Source of the DNA: Bugula neritina
Taxonomy: Eukaryota > Bryozoa > Gymnolaemata > Cheilostomatida > Bugulidae
Assembly: GCA_964035545.1 (NCBI GenBank)
Contig: OZ037769.1
Location: forward strand, 111,001-175,000
Direction: 5' to 3'
Length of the DNA: 64,000 bases
Within the stretch, counting starts at the first letter, position 1. The number at the start of each line of letters is the position of its first letter. Positions 12,644 to 24,600 of this stretch are shown piece by piece. The notes beneath the pieces are model-generated. The model was not told the origin of the DNA and made no database searches. It worked only from the letters and a program-made list of their open reading frames with translations. The position numbers and the translations under genes are program-made.

Positions 12644-14666
12644 TCATCCCTTCCTCCATTCCTTCATCAGCAACTGCTGCAGCTTATTCCTTAACTCACT
12701 CGCACACTGCACACACTCGCATGCTACACACACTCGCACACTGCACACACTCGCACACTGCACACACTCGCACACTGCACACACTCGCACGCTACACACA
12801 CTCGCACACTGCACACACTCGCACGCTGCACACACTCGCACGCTGCACACACTCGTACACTACACACACTGCACACACTCAGCACACTACGTACACTGCA
12901 CACACTCGCACACTAGAGAGCTAAAGTCTAACAATAATGAGTACAACTACTAGCACAAACTTTAACAGAGAAAGGAGAGTTCTATGTTCAAGAGAATGTA
13001 TAGATAGTTCAATGGCTTGGGCATTACATAATCCTAATTATATAATATTGCTTGATATTATATACTCATTGAATGTGTATATTATATAAATACTCTTTAT
13101 ATACTCATTGAATGTATATATTAGTATATATATACTCTTTATATACTCATTGAATGTATATATTAGTATATATATACTCTTTATATACTCATTGAATGTA
13201 TATATTAGTATATAAATACTCTTTACATACTCATTGAATGTATATATTAGTATATAAATACTCTCTATATACTCATTGAATGTATATAGTATATAAATAC
13301 TCTCTATATACAGATGCAAAGTACGCAAGTACCAATATTTTAGCAATATATAAAAATAATTGTCGAAGCAAGTGTATTGTCAAAAATACGTAACTCGGCG
13401 AATTTATTAAAAATTCAACTAGTATTGGACAATTACCATTCTTTTATATAAAGTTTAGAATGTAACATTGACTCGAGAACAAAAAGATGCAGAGTTATCT
13501 TCTCAGGAGCAAATTATCAAAAGAGAATACAACCCTCGAAACCACACAAGCCATAAATCTTAAAACTATTGTGCATTATATTATTTAACATTATAATAGA
13601 GGATATTACAGTATATTATATTACAGTATAGCATATTATATTAATACAGTATATTATATTATATCACAGTATAGTGTATTATAGTATATTACAGTATATT
13701 ATATTACAGAATATTATAGTATATCTGTGAGATACAGTATATTATAGTATATCTGTGAGATACAGTATATTACAGTATATCTGTGAGATACAGTATATTA
13801 TAGTATATCTGTGATATACAGTATATTATAGTATATCTGTGAGATACAGTATATTATAGTATATCTGTGATATACAGTATATTATAGTATATCTGTGAGA
13901 TACAGTATATTATAGTATATCTGTGAGATACAGTATATTATAGTATATCTGTGAGATACAGTATATTATAGTATATCTGTGAGATACAGTATATTATAGT
14001 ACATCTGTGAGATACAGTATATTATAGTATATCTGTGAGATACAGTATATTATAGTATATCTGTGAGATACAGTATATTATAGTATATCTGTGAGATACA
14101 GTATATTATAGTATATCTGTGAGATACAGTATATTATAGTATATCTGTGATATACAGTATATTATAGTATATCTGTGAGATACAGTATATTATAGTATAT
14201 CTGTGAGATACAGTATATTATAGTATATCTGTGAGATACAGTATATTATAGTATATCTGTGAGATACAGTATATTATAGTATATCTGTGAGATACAGTAT
14301 ATTATAGTATATCTGTGAGATACAGTATATTATAGTATATCTGTGAGATACAGTATATTATAGTACATCACATATTCTACCTCCAGATTGCTGGCTAATT
14401 TCACAGAGTCAGTGCCAGTCTTCCGGGAGGACTTTATGGTAAGATATGCCAAGAGACCAGCTGTTACGGGGACTCCTGCTCTCCACACCCAAGGCTTTCC
14501 TGTCCAGATACAGAATAGAGGCTATGAGAAGTGAAAGAGCAAAAGAAAACAGCATCACTGGATAATGTGAGAGAGAGAGCAGAAACTTACTGGTGGGATG
14601 ACGACTCCAAGTTTCAGCAAATCGTTGTGTCTGGGGCCTTAGTGAGCTGGAACGTATAGTGATCAT
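12644..14666 (-). CDS. Putative small single-span membrane protein, family unknown
   Basis: Exons 14591..14666, 14381..14499 and 12644..12706 join in phase into about 85 residues. The N-terminus is basic and serine-rich with no acidic residue until after position 15, like a mitochondrial presequence. It is followed by one hydrophobic span (VPVTAGLLAYLTIK) and a charged, helical C-terminus ending LQQLLMKEWRKG. The splice sites look good (CCACCA|GTAAGT, GACAG|GAAAG, CTGGAG|GTAGAA). The last acceptor lies inside a 17-base repeat that offers many AG dinucleotides, so the final exon is the weakest part. A possible untranslated first exon is 15567..15666. I do not recognise the family; size and layout suggest a small mitochondrial inner-membrane protein, but this is inference only. 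Confidence 0.35.
12700..12915. repeat. 17-base minisatellite (CACACTCG...)
   Basis: About a dozen copies of a 17-base unit, core actcgcacactgcacac, with degenerate copies at the right end. It directly abuts the putative last exon of the small membrane-protein gene. Confidence 0.9.
13055..13315. repeat. About 42-base repeat (TATACTCATTGAATG)
   Basis: Six copies of a unit of roughly 42 bases with core tatactcattgaatgtata followed by an AT-rich spacer of variable length. Confidence 0.88.
13600..14368. repeat. 28-base minisatellite (GAGATACAGTATATTATAG)
   Basis: About 25 copies of a 28-base unit, core gagatacagtatattatag followed by tatatctgt. It begins ten bases inside the donor of exon 14381..14499. 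The left edge (13600-13720) is degenerate. Confidence 0.93.
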
Positions 14667-14689
14667 GCTACAAGTACACATGTTCATAC

Positions 14690-15501
14690 TGAGACATGTT
14701 GACACTGAGACATGTTGACACTGAGACATGTTGACACTGAGACATGTTCACACTGAGACATGTTGACACTGACATATGTTCATACTGAGACATGTTGACA
14801 CTGAGACATGTTGACACTGAGACATGTTCACACTGAGACATGTTGACACTGAGACATGTTGACACTGAGATATGTTCACACTGAGATATGTTGATACTGA
14901 GACATGTTTATACTGAGATATGTTGACACTGAGACATGTTGACACTGAGACATGTTCATACTGAGACATGTTTATACTGAGACATGTTGACACTGAGACA
15001 TGTTGACACTGAGACATGTTGACACTGAGACATGTTCACACTGAGACATGTTGACACTGAGATATGTTGACAATGAGACATGTTGACACTGAGATATGTT
15101 GATACTGAGACATGTTGACACTGAGACATGTTTATACTGAGACATGTTGACACTGAGACATGTTGACACTGAGACATGTTGACACTGAGATATGTTGACA
15201 ATGAGACATGTTGACACTGAGATATGTTCATACTGAGACATGTTGACACTGAGACATGTTGATACTGAGACATGTTGACACTGAGACATGTTGACACTGA
15301 GACATGTTGACACTGAGATATGTTGACACTGAGATATGTTCATACTGAGACATGTTGACACTGAGATATGTTGATACTGAGACATGTTGACACTGAGACA
15401 TGTTCACACTGAGATATGTTCATACTGAGACATGTTGACACTGAGATATGTTGATACTGAGACATGTTGACACTGAGACATGTTCACACTGAGATATGTT
15501 C
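14690..15501. repeat. 16-base minisatellite (GACACTGAGACATGTT)
   Basis: About 50 copies of gacactgagacatgtt with cacactgaga, catactgaga and tatgtt variants. Larger blocks (for example 15230-15360 versus 15350-15490) repeat the same order of variants. The array fills a likely intron between 15567..15666 and 14591..14666. Confidence 0.93.
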
Positions 15502-15699
15502 AAGGTATCAATTTTAGCAGTGATTTGAAAAGTAATGGAGAAATCAAAGTAAAAAAAGTTTCTTACTATTTTGACTTGAATATTCGCTGTATCCGTTGAA
15601 GATTCTGACATGCATGCATCATGATTATACTTCAGCTGTTTGTTCATTAGTAAAACACTAAGCCACCTGTGGGAGAAACAAAGAGAATCTATCACACAA

Positions 15700-16195
15700 T
15701 AACTTCAACAGTACCAATCAGGAATCTTGCTGATTAAACTAACTAGCAACATATTAAATGTTTATTAAAACAATGAGCAACAAAGATATCACAGCAACTG
15801 TAAAACTGAAAACGAAATAATATTTCAAAAACTAATATAAATTTAATAGGAATGCATAGTTATGTAAGACATATAAAAAGTCACAATAAAAATTTATCAC
15901 ATGCATGCACAGCATGAATTACAGTTAAATAATCAAAAAAGTTACTCTAGGACTAATGAGTCCTGTACCATTTTAACAACTGAATTTAATTTACCAACGG
16001 CTGCGTGATAATATTAATGATAATTATCCACAATATTATAATTGTACAAATCCTAATACTTTTGATACAGTTTGAATTTAGGTTTATAGTGATACTTTAG
16101 TTTTTGAGTTTTTTTAGTTTATAAAATTAAATAACCATAATTATAATATCCAATTTACTAGATTCATCAACTTCAGATAAAATTTTAGTGATACT
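15700..16195. other. AT-rich DNA left of the TTAA element
   Basis: No gene or repeat recognised. It ends in the TTAA at 16196-16199 that forms the left target-site copy of the element described next. Confidence 0.4.
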
Positions 16196-16199
16196 TTAA

Positions 16200-16380
16200 A
16201 GAATTCCTGACACACTTTACTTATATAGCATGAAAATATTCATCTATGTCTTGGCTATTATTTTAACACTCTTTTAGAGTTTCAGGTCTAAACAATTTTG
16301 TTTTATAACAATTTTAGTGCATGCATGTCCAAAAAACTTCCAGAATTTTTTTCGCCTTTCTGTGACGTATTACACCGCAG
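16200..16380 (+). repeat. Left terminal inverted repeat
   Basis: Matches the reverse complement of 20560-20738. The outer 60 bases are nearly identical, the middle is diverged with small indels, and the inner block around GCATGCATGTCCAAAAAAC and CGTATTAC is again well conserved. It starts immediately after TTAA. Confidence 0.85.
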
Positions 16381-16663
16381 TTGCGATAAATAGATGGTAA
16401 TGCCGCCTGTAAGACATTCGGAAAATAAATATAGGCTATATTTTCCGTTGCATGTAACCTTAGTTTTAGCATTTTTAATTTATCGGACGTCTGTCTAGCC
16501 CCCCAATTAGTGTTTTTTTGTGGAATTTAGGTTTTATTTCATAAACAAATTTCGCGGCAATAAAGACATAGCTACCAACTTTAACTTACCGTGTCCGAGT
16601 CTGTGCAGTGTAATTGTGATAAAGTTAAATCTAATACAGAAATAACATAAATACGATATCAAT

Positions 16664-18393
16664 ATGAACATATCTGGCTCTGACGAAGAATACTTAGAGC
16701 ACAGTGAGAATCGCAATGAGTATGACTATGACAATCACACTCACGCTGTCACTGAGATTTCTGAAGTAATGGGCTATCAGTTTGAGCCGTTTACGTATCA
16801 AGATGAAAATGGAGATGATAGTCATGACAAGGATTTTAATGTTACTGATGAGCAACAGGTGATAATATTTATAATTTTACAGTATCAGTACGATTTAATT
16901 TTATAAACTATATTGTTACTAATAGTAATAGTAGTACTAATACCGTAATACTAATAGTAATAGTAATACTTTAACTTTAAGTTATAAGTATAAGCTAGTA
17001 TAAGTTATAAATTATTATAATTATAATATTTAATTTTCATTTTGTAATCGTAATGCCAATGCTCAATGCCAATGCTCGTATTGATCCTGGCTTAATTAGT
17101 TAATAATAATATAGCTGGGTTTTGTGCTACTAAAGCTTTAGAGCAAGCATGATATCAAATTACAAGCTAAATATTTGATGATTGCTATCAGTTTATATAA
17201 TATTATTAATAATAAAGTGATAATCATTAAATTTAATGATCACAAATTCCAGTCAAGTAATTAAATATTTGATCAATACTAATTTTGTTATTACTACTAC
17301 CAATACAGGTATTAGTATTAATTATTTGTAGTTAGATTTACCTGATAATTTAAGTCAAGGGAAAGACTGTATTCTTATAAATGCATAATAATGATAATTA
17401 TTATTCACTTTTATTGTAATTGTGGTTATACCGATCCTTAACAAAATAAGTTAATCACATACATAATCATGTCAAACTTGCATTCACGATGATAGTATTT
17501 AGTATTTTATTTCTAAGCCCCCTATTTCTCTGAATTTCTGCTTTTATAGTATAACATATAGTACTAACAACAATAAAATATTTTAAAATTCCTGAAAATT
17601 AGTTTATTTCATAGCAAAAATTATGAGTTTGTTTTAATATAAAAAATCTAATTAATTTTTAACTATAAATATAAAAATAGTTTGAACAGTAATGCAAACT
17701 TGGAATATTTTAAAACCCATGATTTTAAAGTATTTTCAAACTTCAGCCTCATTGGACTCAATTTTCAATACAAAGAAAAGTACAGGAAACAAATTTAGAC
17801 ACAGTAACTAATGGACTTAATGTGGATGATACTGGTAATAACGTTTTTAGAAAAGCTTGTTTGTTTTGTAGAAAAATATAAGGCCAGCCACGGAGTGGTG
17901 CACTTGCCACCGCTGCCAAAATCAGCCTACAGTGGAACAGTCTGTTTGTTGCCGTGATCATGCTGCAAACCTTCGATTAGATAGCAGCATGGAATGTATA
18001 ACACAGCACCCGGGAGTACAGCAATTGACGCAACCAGCTGTATTAGAAGTTGCATACAGCAGCTACCTGAGATATCATGGTTAGTCAATTGCTACTGTAT
18101 ATCAGTAACTGTCATTGTTAGTTTTTCTAGATAGTCTTACTTGATTATTTAGCCAATCATTTATTTTGGTAGATGACTTGTTTGATGAGAAGGCCCATTC
18201 TCTCAACACTAAAAAAAGGTTCTGCAGCTACCGGTTTTTGGTGTTCTGGCTGTTTCCAGATATTAAAAAAGGTGAGAGACGCCCTTTACCAGCTTGCTTA
18301 TATGATTGGGTGCAAGCTACATTCCCCCCAACTGATGATGAGGAAGAATTTGCTGAATGGATGTTCAGCAAATTCGTGATTTATGAACATTAA
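16664..18393 (+). CDS. P2X7 receptor C-terminal-like ('ballast') domain protein
   Basis: Exons 16664..16858, 17872..18079 and 18173..18393 join in phase to 207 residues. The N-terminus is acidic and includes MGYQFEPF, resembling the PYxFEP motif that precedes ballast domains in invertebrate proteins. The second exon carries the zinc-binding pattern WCTCHRC ... CCRD, then CITQHPG. The third carries a YRxxxFW stretch and the RRPLPACLYDWV segment matching the 'R.V.PACVVW' signature of this domain. There is no P2X channel portion, so it is a stand-alone cytoplasmic domain protein, as seen in many invertebrates. Function is unknown; zinc and possibly nucleotide binding is inferred from the vertebrate P2X7 tail. 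It lies inside a TIR element, running from the left end inward toward the THAP gene. Confidence 0.82.
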
Positions 18394-18542
18394 CACTCTG
18401 GTGATTTATATATAATATAATATAATATAACAATATTGTTTTTATGAAACTTTGTGACATAGTATAACTTTTTACATATTTTTACCAATATATTGTTTTA
18501 TTTATTGCTATTTATTGTTTTCACATTGCTATTTATGGCTCT

Positions 18543-18548
18543 AATAAA
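18543..18548 (+). terminator. Putative polyadenylation signal, ballast-domain gene
   Basis: AATAAA 150 bases beyond the stop codon on the plus strand. It faces the opposing AATAAA of the THAP gene about 90 bases away, so the two transcripts probably overlap at their 3' ends. Confidence 0.5.
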
Positions 18549-18632
18549 GTACCAACAAAACCAAACATACAGTGAAAACGAATATTTACATTTCAATGGA
18601 AACTGAGACTACAAGTAGATATATTGTCCAAA

Positions 18633-18638
18633 TTTATT
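18633..18638 (-). terminator. Putative polyadenylation signal, THAP gene
   Basis: AATAAA on the minus strand about 115 bases past the THAP stop codon; tail-to-tail with the ballast-domain gene. Confidence 0.45.
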
Positions 18639-18752
18639 TTTGACACACCTTGAGGTGGAAAATTAAAAATATTATTTCCATTACACAAAAATATTTGTTT
18701 TTTTTGTTGCATTAGAACATGCATTTTAAATAAAAATAACTATGGAGAAAAG

Positions 18753-19990
18753 CTATGAATTCAGTTTTTGAGCTAAGTGAACAATACTATTTCGCCATAT
18801 TTCTATATACCAGCATTGAACAGCTTTGCTTCTAATCTTTTTCTGCATCCTTTTAGGTGTTTGCACATATTTATTGTGTCCTATTCCTTTCTGTAGGCCC
18901 TTCTTTTCTGGCTTAAGATTGAGAGCTGGTTTTTTAGTTTGACTTGGCAAAGCTCTAAAATATTATTATATATGAAGGTAAATGGAAAAGTATTATTGAA
19001 ACAGCTGCAGAAAATCTCAATTGCTGTCTATATCATATTTCAATTTTATTGCTCAAGATCGCATTTTCAATATTATAATCCTTACAGAAAACCAGGGTCT
19101 GATCTTTTTAACCAGCGAGCTTCTTTAGGTGTGATAGTGGCCGCCTGCTGACTTTGTTTCCGAGGAGTTAATGGAGTGCATCCAGTGGCACCCTCAGTTT
19201 CCACTAAATGAATAGTTGGGACTGCTGTTTTCTCTAAATGCAATCTAAAGAGTAAATCAAAGACAATGAATTTTTATTCTTTCAATAAGCTAAGTGGACA
19301 ATATTTACCATTAATTTTTACTGGTATTGATGATGGGCACCATTACCAGTATCATACTCATAGCATGAGTATCAGTGCGTATGAATCATAATATCAATGG
19401 TATGTATCCAAGTGACTATGACACATTCTGATAATCATAAGTCTTTCATATTATCGCCATTATAAATGAATTTCCTTACAATAATGGTTATCGTGTAAAT
19501 CATAAATGCAAACTTGTACTTGCAAGTTTATGTCATAGTCACATGAAATTGAATCAACACGGTCATGACAATCCTATTGACTTATACCAACTTGTAGTAA
19601 TACTTAATAGTTATAGTTATACTTATTGTTGAAAATCAACATTAAAAAACTATCATTATCGTCTAATTCTATCACAATCACTAACTCTAAGTCAGTATCA
19701 CTATGAGTTTGAGTGAGTTATTCACTTACATGTTAATGAGTTTTGCTTTATACATGCCCATATTAAATATTTGTAAATTGTTCATCACCAAAATGCTGAA
19801 AACACAAACGAGAGTTGTTATCAGGCAGAAAGTTTTTTCTTTTCGTATTGAAAAACTTGGTCCATTTTTCACCACACACAGTATCAGCAGGCCATTTAAA
19901 CATGTGTTTTTCCTTGTACGAACGCATTGCAGCTTCACACACTCTTCTTTTGCATTTGCCTTTAGAACTTGAAGCCATTCGTGTAGTCAT
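18753..19990 (-). pseudogene. THAP zinc-finger protein gene, probably splice-broken
   Basis: Exon 19767..19990 starts at an ATG and encodes a C2CH THAP finger: CKRRVC, KWP, W, then LCFQHF. Exon 19086..19244 continues with the conserved AVPTI motif that closes THAP domains, and exon 18753..18954 adds a basic tail. Exons two and three join perfectly in phase (TTTTCT|GTAAGG to TTTTAG|A). The first junction needs a phase-2 donor just after the FTN residues, but the sequence there reads TT at 19766-19765 where GT is expected, and translation would stop two bases later. With that junction the protein would be about 194 residues. THAP proteins bind DNA and occur in host factors and in transposases; no DDE domain follows here. 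Alternatives are a missed small exon or a non-canonical donor. Confidence 0.65.
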
Positions 19991-20559
19991 GTCGACAGTA
20001 AGTGCAAGTGTAACTAGTAATATAGGTAATAAGTTTGTTCACTAGAGTCCAATGGCAATATGAATATAAAATCGAATTTATATAGATAGCGAGCGACTAC
20101 TACTAGTAGTAGTACTACTAGGCACAGGTTATATTGGTAATATCCGGTTACGGTAATGATAATCTATTTGGAAGCGTAATAAGTTACATAATTGAATATG
20201 CAATTATTTGTAATGTTTTATAGAAAAGTTTGCCACTCGTTGGATTTAGCTAATTTCTTTTAACAATATCGTGTTATCACCGTACTTAGCCACCCGTTCT
20301 AATTACATCGTGAGGGTGAGGCTATTTCATTTTTCCGATGCTCAAAATTTCTAACGGAAGTAACTTTAGCTTCTAATATCAATAATAAAATGGTATCATT
20401 TGTTTTTTTCATTGAGCATTAGTTGTACTCTGTGTTTTAAAATTTATGTCAGTATAGTGATTTATCTGTGTGTTGCAGTGGCTAAAAATAACACGCTGCG
20501 AAAGTATGCAATTATTACTATTAGTTATATAGTAACTAGGACTCGAAGCAGACCGGAAA

Positions 20560-20738
20560 CCGGCGTAATACGTGTGCACTGAGAGCTTAGAAATCCGAAA
20601 GTTTTTTGGACATGCATGCAGTAAAGTTGTTATAAAATGAAATAGTATAGCCATCCACCCTTAAAAGGATGCTTAATTGATAGCTAAGATATAGATGAAT
20701 ATTGTCATGCTATATAAGTAAAGTGTGTCAGGGATTCT
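20560..20738 (-). repeat. Right terminal inverted repeat
   Basis: Inverted counterpart of 16200-16380, ending immediately before TTAA at 20739-20742. The outer end reads AGAATCCCTGACACAC on the minus strand. Confidence 0.85.
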
Positions 20739-20742
20739 TTAA

Positions 20743-21636
20743 CAATAAATAAATTCAACAGTAACAGTAATAATAAATAAAAAATAATTTTAATATTAAT
20801 TTATAATTAGATATCACTGTCACATTCACTAGTGCAACTCTAATAAAATTTAAAATTAAATTTAGGTGAAAATGAAATATCAAAGCCAAAGTGAAAGTGA
20901 ATAACTAAAAAATATAAACCATTAAATGTAATACTACTTGTATCACTATAAATGCAAGTATAGGATTATTTAATTAAATATTAGTATAAACCAATATTAA
21001 TAATTTTTATTTTTTAAAGTTAAATAAGTTAAACTAAAACTTAAACTTATTCTTAAAGACAAACTGAAACAGTGAAACTGAAACCGATAGTCATACTCAT
21101 AGTGAGTAACTCGGAGCGGAACGGGAATAATATCCAGACATCCTTATGATTATTATTATTAACAACAATATCACCACGATTAAATTCTGATTATTTTGAA
21201 TTTAAAAATTAATTTACCAGACCAAACATTGATTACTATTATAATCATTACTAAATTTAATGAATGAACTTTAAATTTTAAAAAGCTTGTGCTTGAGAAA
21301 CAACCTTGACATGGAAAAGTCCTTGACACATTAACTATAAAATAATGGTGAAAACCTTTCAACCAATCTCTTGGAGTTTTTAGACGCACTTGTAACACTA
21401 GCAAGTAGATTCGAACCAAATAGGGATCGATATGGTGCGAAATGACGCGAGTGGGAAGTTCAAGCAACACCGCTTACATTTTAATAAGAAAGCGATAGCA
21501 ATGTCGCGCCCTCAAGTCATCTGATCTGTTAGCGTTGCTGTTAGAATATAATTTTGGAGTTTGACACTATAAACTGCAACAGTGAAAAATAGCTACATTG
21601 ACATAAATTTCAGCCACTATGTAAATCAACTTCACC
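20743..21636. other. AT-rich DNA between the TTAA element and ANKLE1
   Basis: No gene was found. It should contain the ANKLE1 promoter near its right end; no clear core-promoter motif is visible. Confidence 0.35.
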
Positions 21637-24600
21637 ATGTCTTTACTTACAGCGCTAAAATCGGGGAATGAAAGGTAACACTAACAATAACATTATCATT
21701 ATGATACTGAAATAGTATTAGTATACTAATACTATACATCAACATGTACGTACCACTACCTGTAATGAGTAATGACAGTAATAAATAGCTATAAATTAAC
21801 TATAAGTATAAGTATAAGCCATAAGAGTATAACTATATTTATAAATGATATACAATGAATGTAAAACAGGCCTGCTTAGCCTGCCTGTGGCAAGAGTCAG
21901 AGTGCAGTATCACTATCAGTATGGGACCGAGCTGTAGTGACTATAACTTATAGTATAAGTATAAGTCTATTTGATCCAATGTTCAAATAATGATTGTGAG
22001 TTCATTGCCATTATGATAAACTTAAAGTTAAAGTGATAAACTCTAGCAGTTACACTAACAGTAGCACTAACTCTAAGTCAGTAAGTTTAAGTCTGAGTCT
22101 AGCACTATGACTTATTGACTATTAGTATGACTATCACTAAGAGTAACGGTAAGTCTAGTAGAGTAACACATACACAGTAACTGTAAGTGTAACAGTAACA
22201 CTCTAAAAGTATCAGTAGGCGTAACACCAAACACGTATCAATGCTCTAACTCTTACTCAGTAACTCACTTAAGTCTAAAGGCTACTGTTGACATTGTCTG
22301 TTAGTTAGTAAGTGTGTAAGTGTAACAGTTGACTACTACTTTTTTTCATTTTTGTTCATGCCTACTTATATTATAGCCAGTGTTTACACTGAATTTCGCA
22401 ACGTGTTGTCATGTTTGTGATATGCAATAAATAAATCAATCAATCAACCGTAATCTACCTCTAGTGTCAGTATCTGTAAGACTAATTGGTAATACAATAA
22501 TTATAATTATAACTGACAATTGATAAGTTGAACTTCAATTCAAACTTGACGCATACTAATACTCGTAGCCTTGCAGTCGGTCTTAGGCTTCAACTTGTAC
22601 ATGTATTGCTAGTAGTATTACTAGTACTACTAAGTGTAGGTCTAGTAGTATTACTAGTACTACTAAGTGTAGGTCTAGTAGTAGTCCACTAGTAGTACTA
22701 AGTGTAGGTCTAGTAGTAGTCCACTAGTACTACTAAGTGTAGGTCTAGTAGTTTACTAGTAGTACTAATTGTGCAAAGCAGAGTGAAAGTGGTGGTCTAA
22801 TAAATACTAATTTAACTTTCAAGCAAGTCTAAATGGGTATTGAAAATCAAAATAGGCTTTAGTCATTACTCATTGAACTTAGTATCCAACTCACTTCGTA
22901 ACTTAGTCTTTTCTTGCAAAATCGAAAATCTTAATTTAAGCTAAAATAAAGCTGAAACTAAAAGTTATTTCATCTACCATGGTCCACAGCCATTGCTCAG
23001 AGTATGGCTATAATTTGCTTTTAGTTTAATTTATGAAGAAAATGCAGCTCAAATTTAGGGTACAACTTGAACTGACTGTCTATGCAATTACAAACTCAAA
23101 GGAATGAAAGCTACAACTATTTATCACTTACACTAAATAATTAGTAACTTACACTAAATAAGCAGTAACTTACACTAAACAATTAGTAACTTACACTAAA
23201 TAATTAGTAACTTACACTAAATAAGCAGTAACTTACACTAAACAAGCAGTAACTTACACTAAACAATTAGTAACTTACACTAAATAAGCAGTAACTTACA
23301 CTAAACAAGCAGTAACTTACACTAAACAATTAGTAACTTACACTAAATAAGCAGTAACTTACACTAAACAAGCAGTAACTTACACTAAACAATTAGTAAC
23401 TTACACTAAATAAGCAGTAACTTACACTAAACAAGCAGTAACTTACACTAAACAATTAGTAACTTACACTAAATAAGCAGTAACTTACACTAAATAAGCA
23501 GTAACTTACACTAAATAAGCAGTAACTTGCACTAAACAAGTAGTAGTTGCACTAAACAAGTAGTAAATTATATATTTGTTATATCTCCATGGTTACTAAG
23601 TAACTGTCATATCTCTGGTACACAGGCTAGTCGAGACGATATGTGCCAGTGGAGCCAGCCCTAACCAACTGGACGATGACGCCTCCCCTATGCACATTGT
23701 TGTCGGGCTGCATGTGTCCAACGTGAAGCAACTCACTAAGATACTGCTCCAGTATGGAGGAGACCCAAATGTTGAGTAAGTGTGTTGCCTAGCAACTTGT
23801 AAACAACATGTCTTCTGGGTTTACTCTCCCCTCTACTGTAAATCTGAGGGTGGTTATGTAGAGTTGTGAGAGACAGGGGTTAAACTATGTTGAGAGTATT
23901 ATACTGTGTAATACTGTATAACACCTGAAGTAACTCAGGGATTAGTCTATAATACTCTACTGCTCTAATAGGTTAATACCTAGAAGATAGTATCAATAGC
24001 TTATGCAGTCTATAAATAGCAAGTCTATAAATAACACATGCTATAAATAATGTAATGTCACACCCAGCATAACAGAGCATTAATGTGTAGCGACTATGCA
24101 TATGCCCCACTATATAGTGTAAAGAGTATATAGTGTAGATATACAATACTGTATATAGTGTAAAGAGTATATAGTATAGATATACAATACTGTCTATAGT
24201 GTAAAGAGTATATAGTATAGATATACAATACTCTATATAGTATAGATATACAATACTCTATATAGTATAGATATATAATACTGTATATAATATAGATATA
24301 CAATACTCTATATAGTATAGATATACAATACTCTATATAGTATATAGTATATATATACAATGCTGCTGTAGGAATGGGGAACACCTCACACCACTTCACG
24401 TCAGCATAATCAGGGGAAACTCCAAAGTGCTGCACCTACTCTTACGTAACGGCGGAGATCCTACCAAACAGGATGAGGTGTGTACGGCTGTATGATATGT
24501 CTTATCTTATGCCTTAACACACTCTGTGGTATAGTATAGTGTATAGTATAGTGTAGTATATAGTATAGTATACTGTATATAGTATAGTGTACTGTATATA

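Larger units (their letters stand above)
16196..20742. mobile_element. TTAA-flanked TIR element carrying ballast-domain and THAP genes
   Basis: TTAA at 16196-16199 and at 20739-20742 flank a 4539-base segment whose ends are inverted copies. Both begin AGAATYCCTGACACAC and share long identical stretches (TTTACTTATATAGCATGA, GCATGCATGTCCAAAAAAC). The layout is that of a cut-and-paste DNA transposon. Inside are two convergent genes starting near opposite ends: a P2X7 C-terminal-domain protein (+) and a THAP-domain protein (-). TTAA target duplications are typical of piggyBac and Kolobok superfamilies, and Kolobok-type transposases are known to carry THAP domains, so a Kolobok-related element is the leading idea. 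No DDE catalytic domain is recognisable inside, so this copy may be non-autonomous, partly decayed, or a different family. Confidence 0.7.

Noticed and set aside
15567-15666. Spliced exon encoding a short peptide upstream of the small membrane-protein gene
   Set aside because: It has good acceptor and donor sites, but its frame continues out of phase with the downstream exon; more likely untranslated.
24094-24435. 113-codon minus frame
   Set aside because: Mostly the AT-rich intron 2 repeat plus the antisense of an ankyrin exon.
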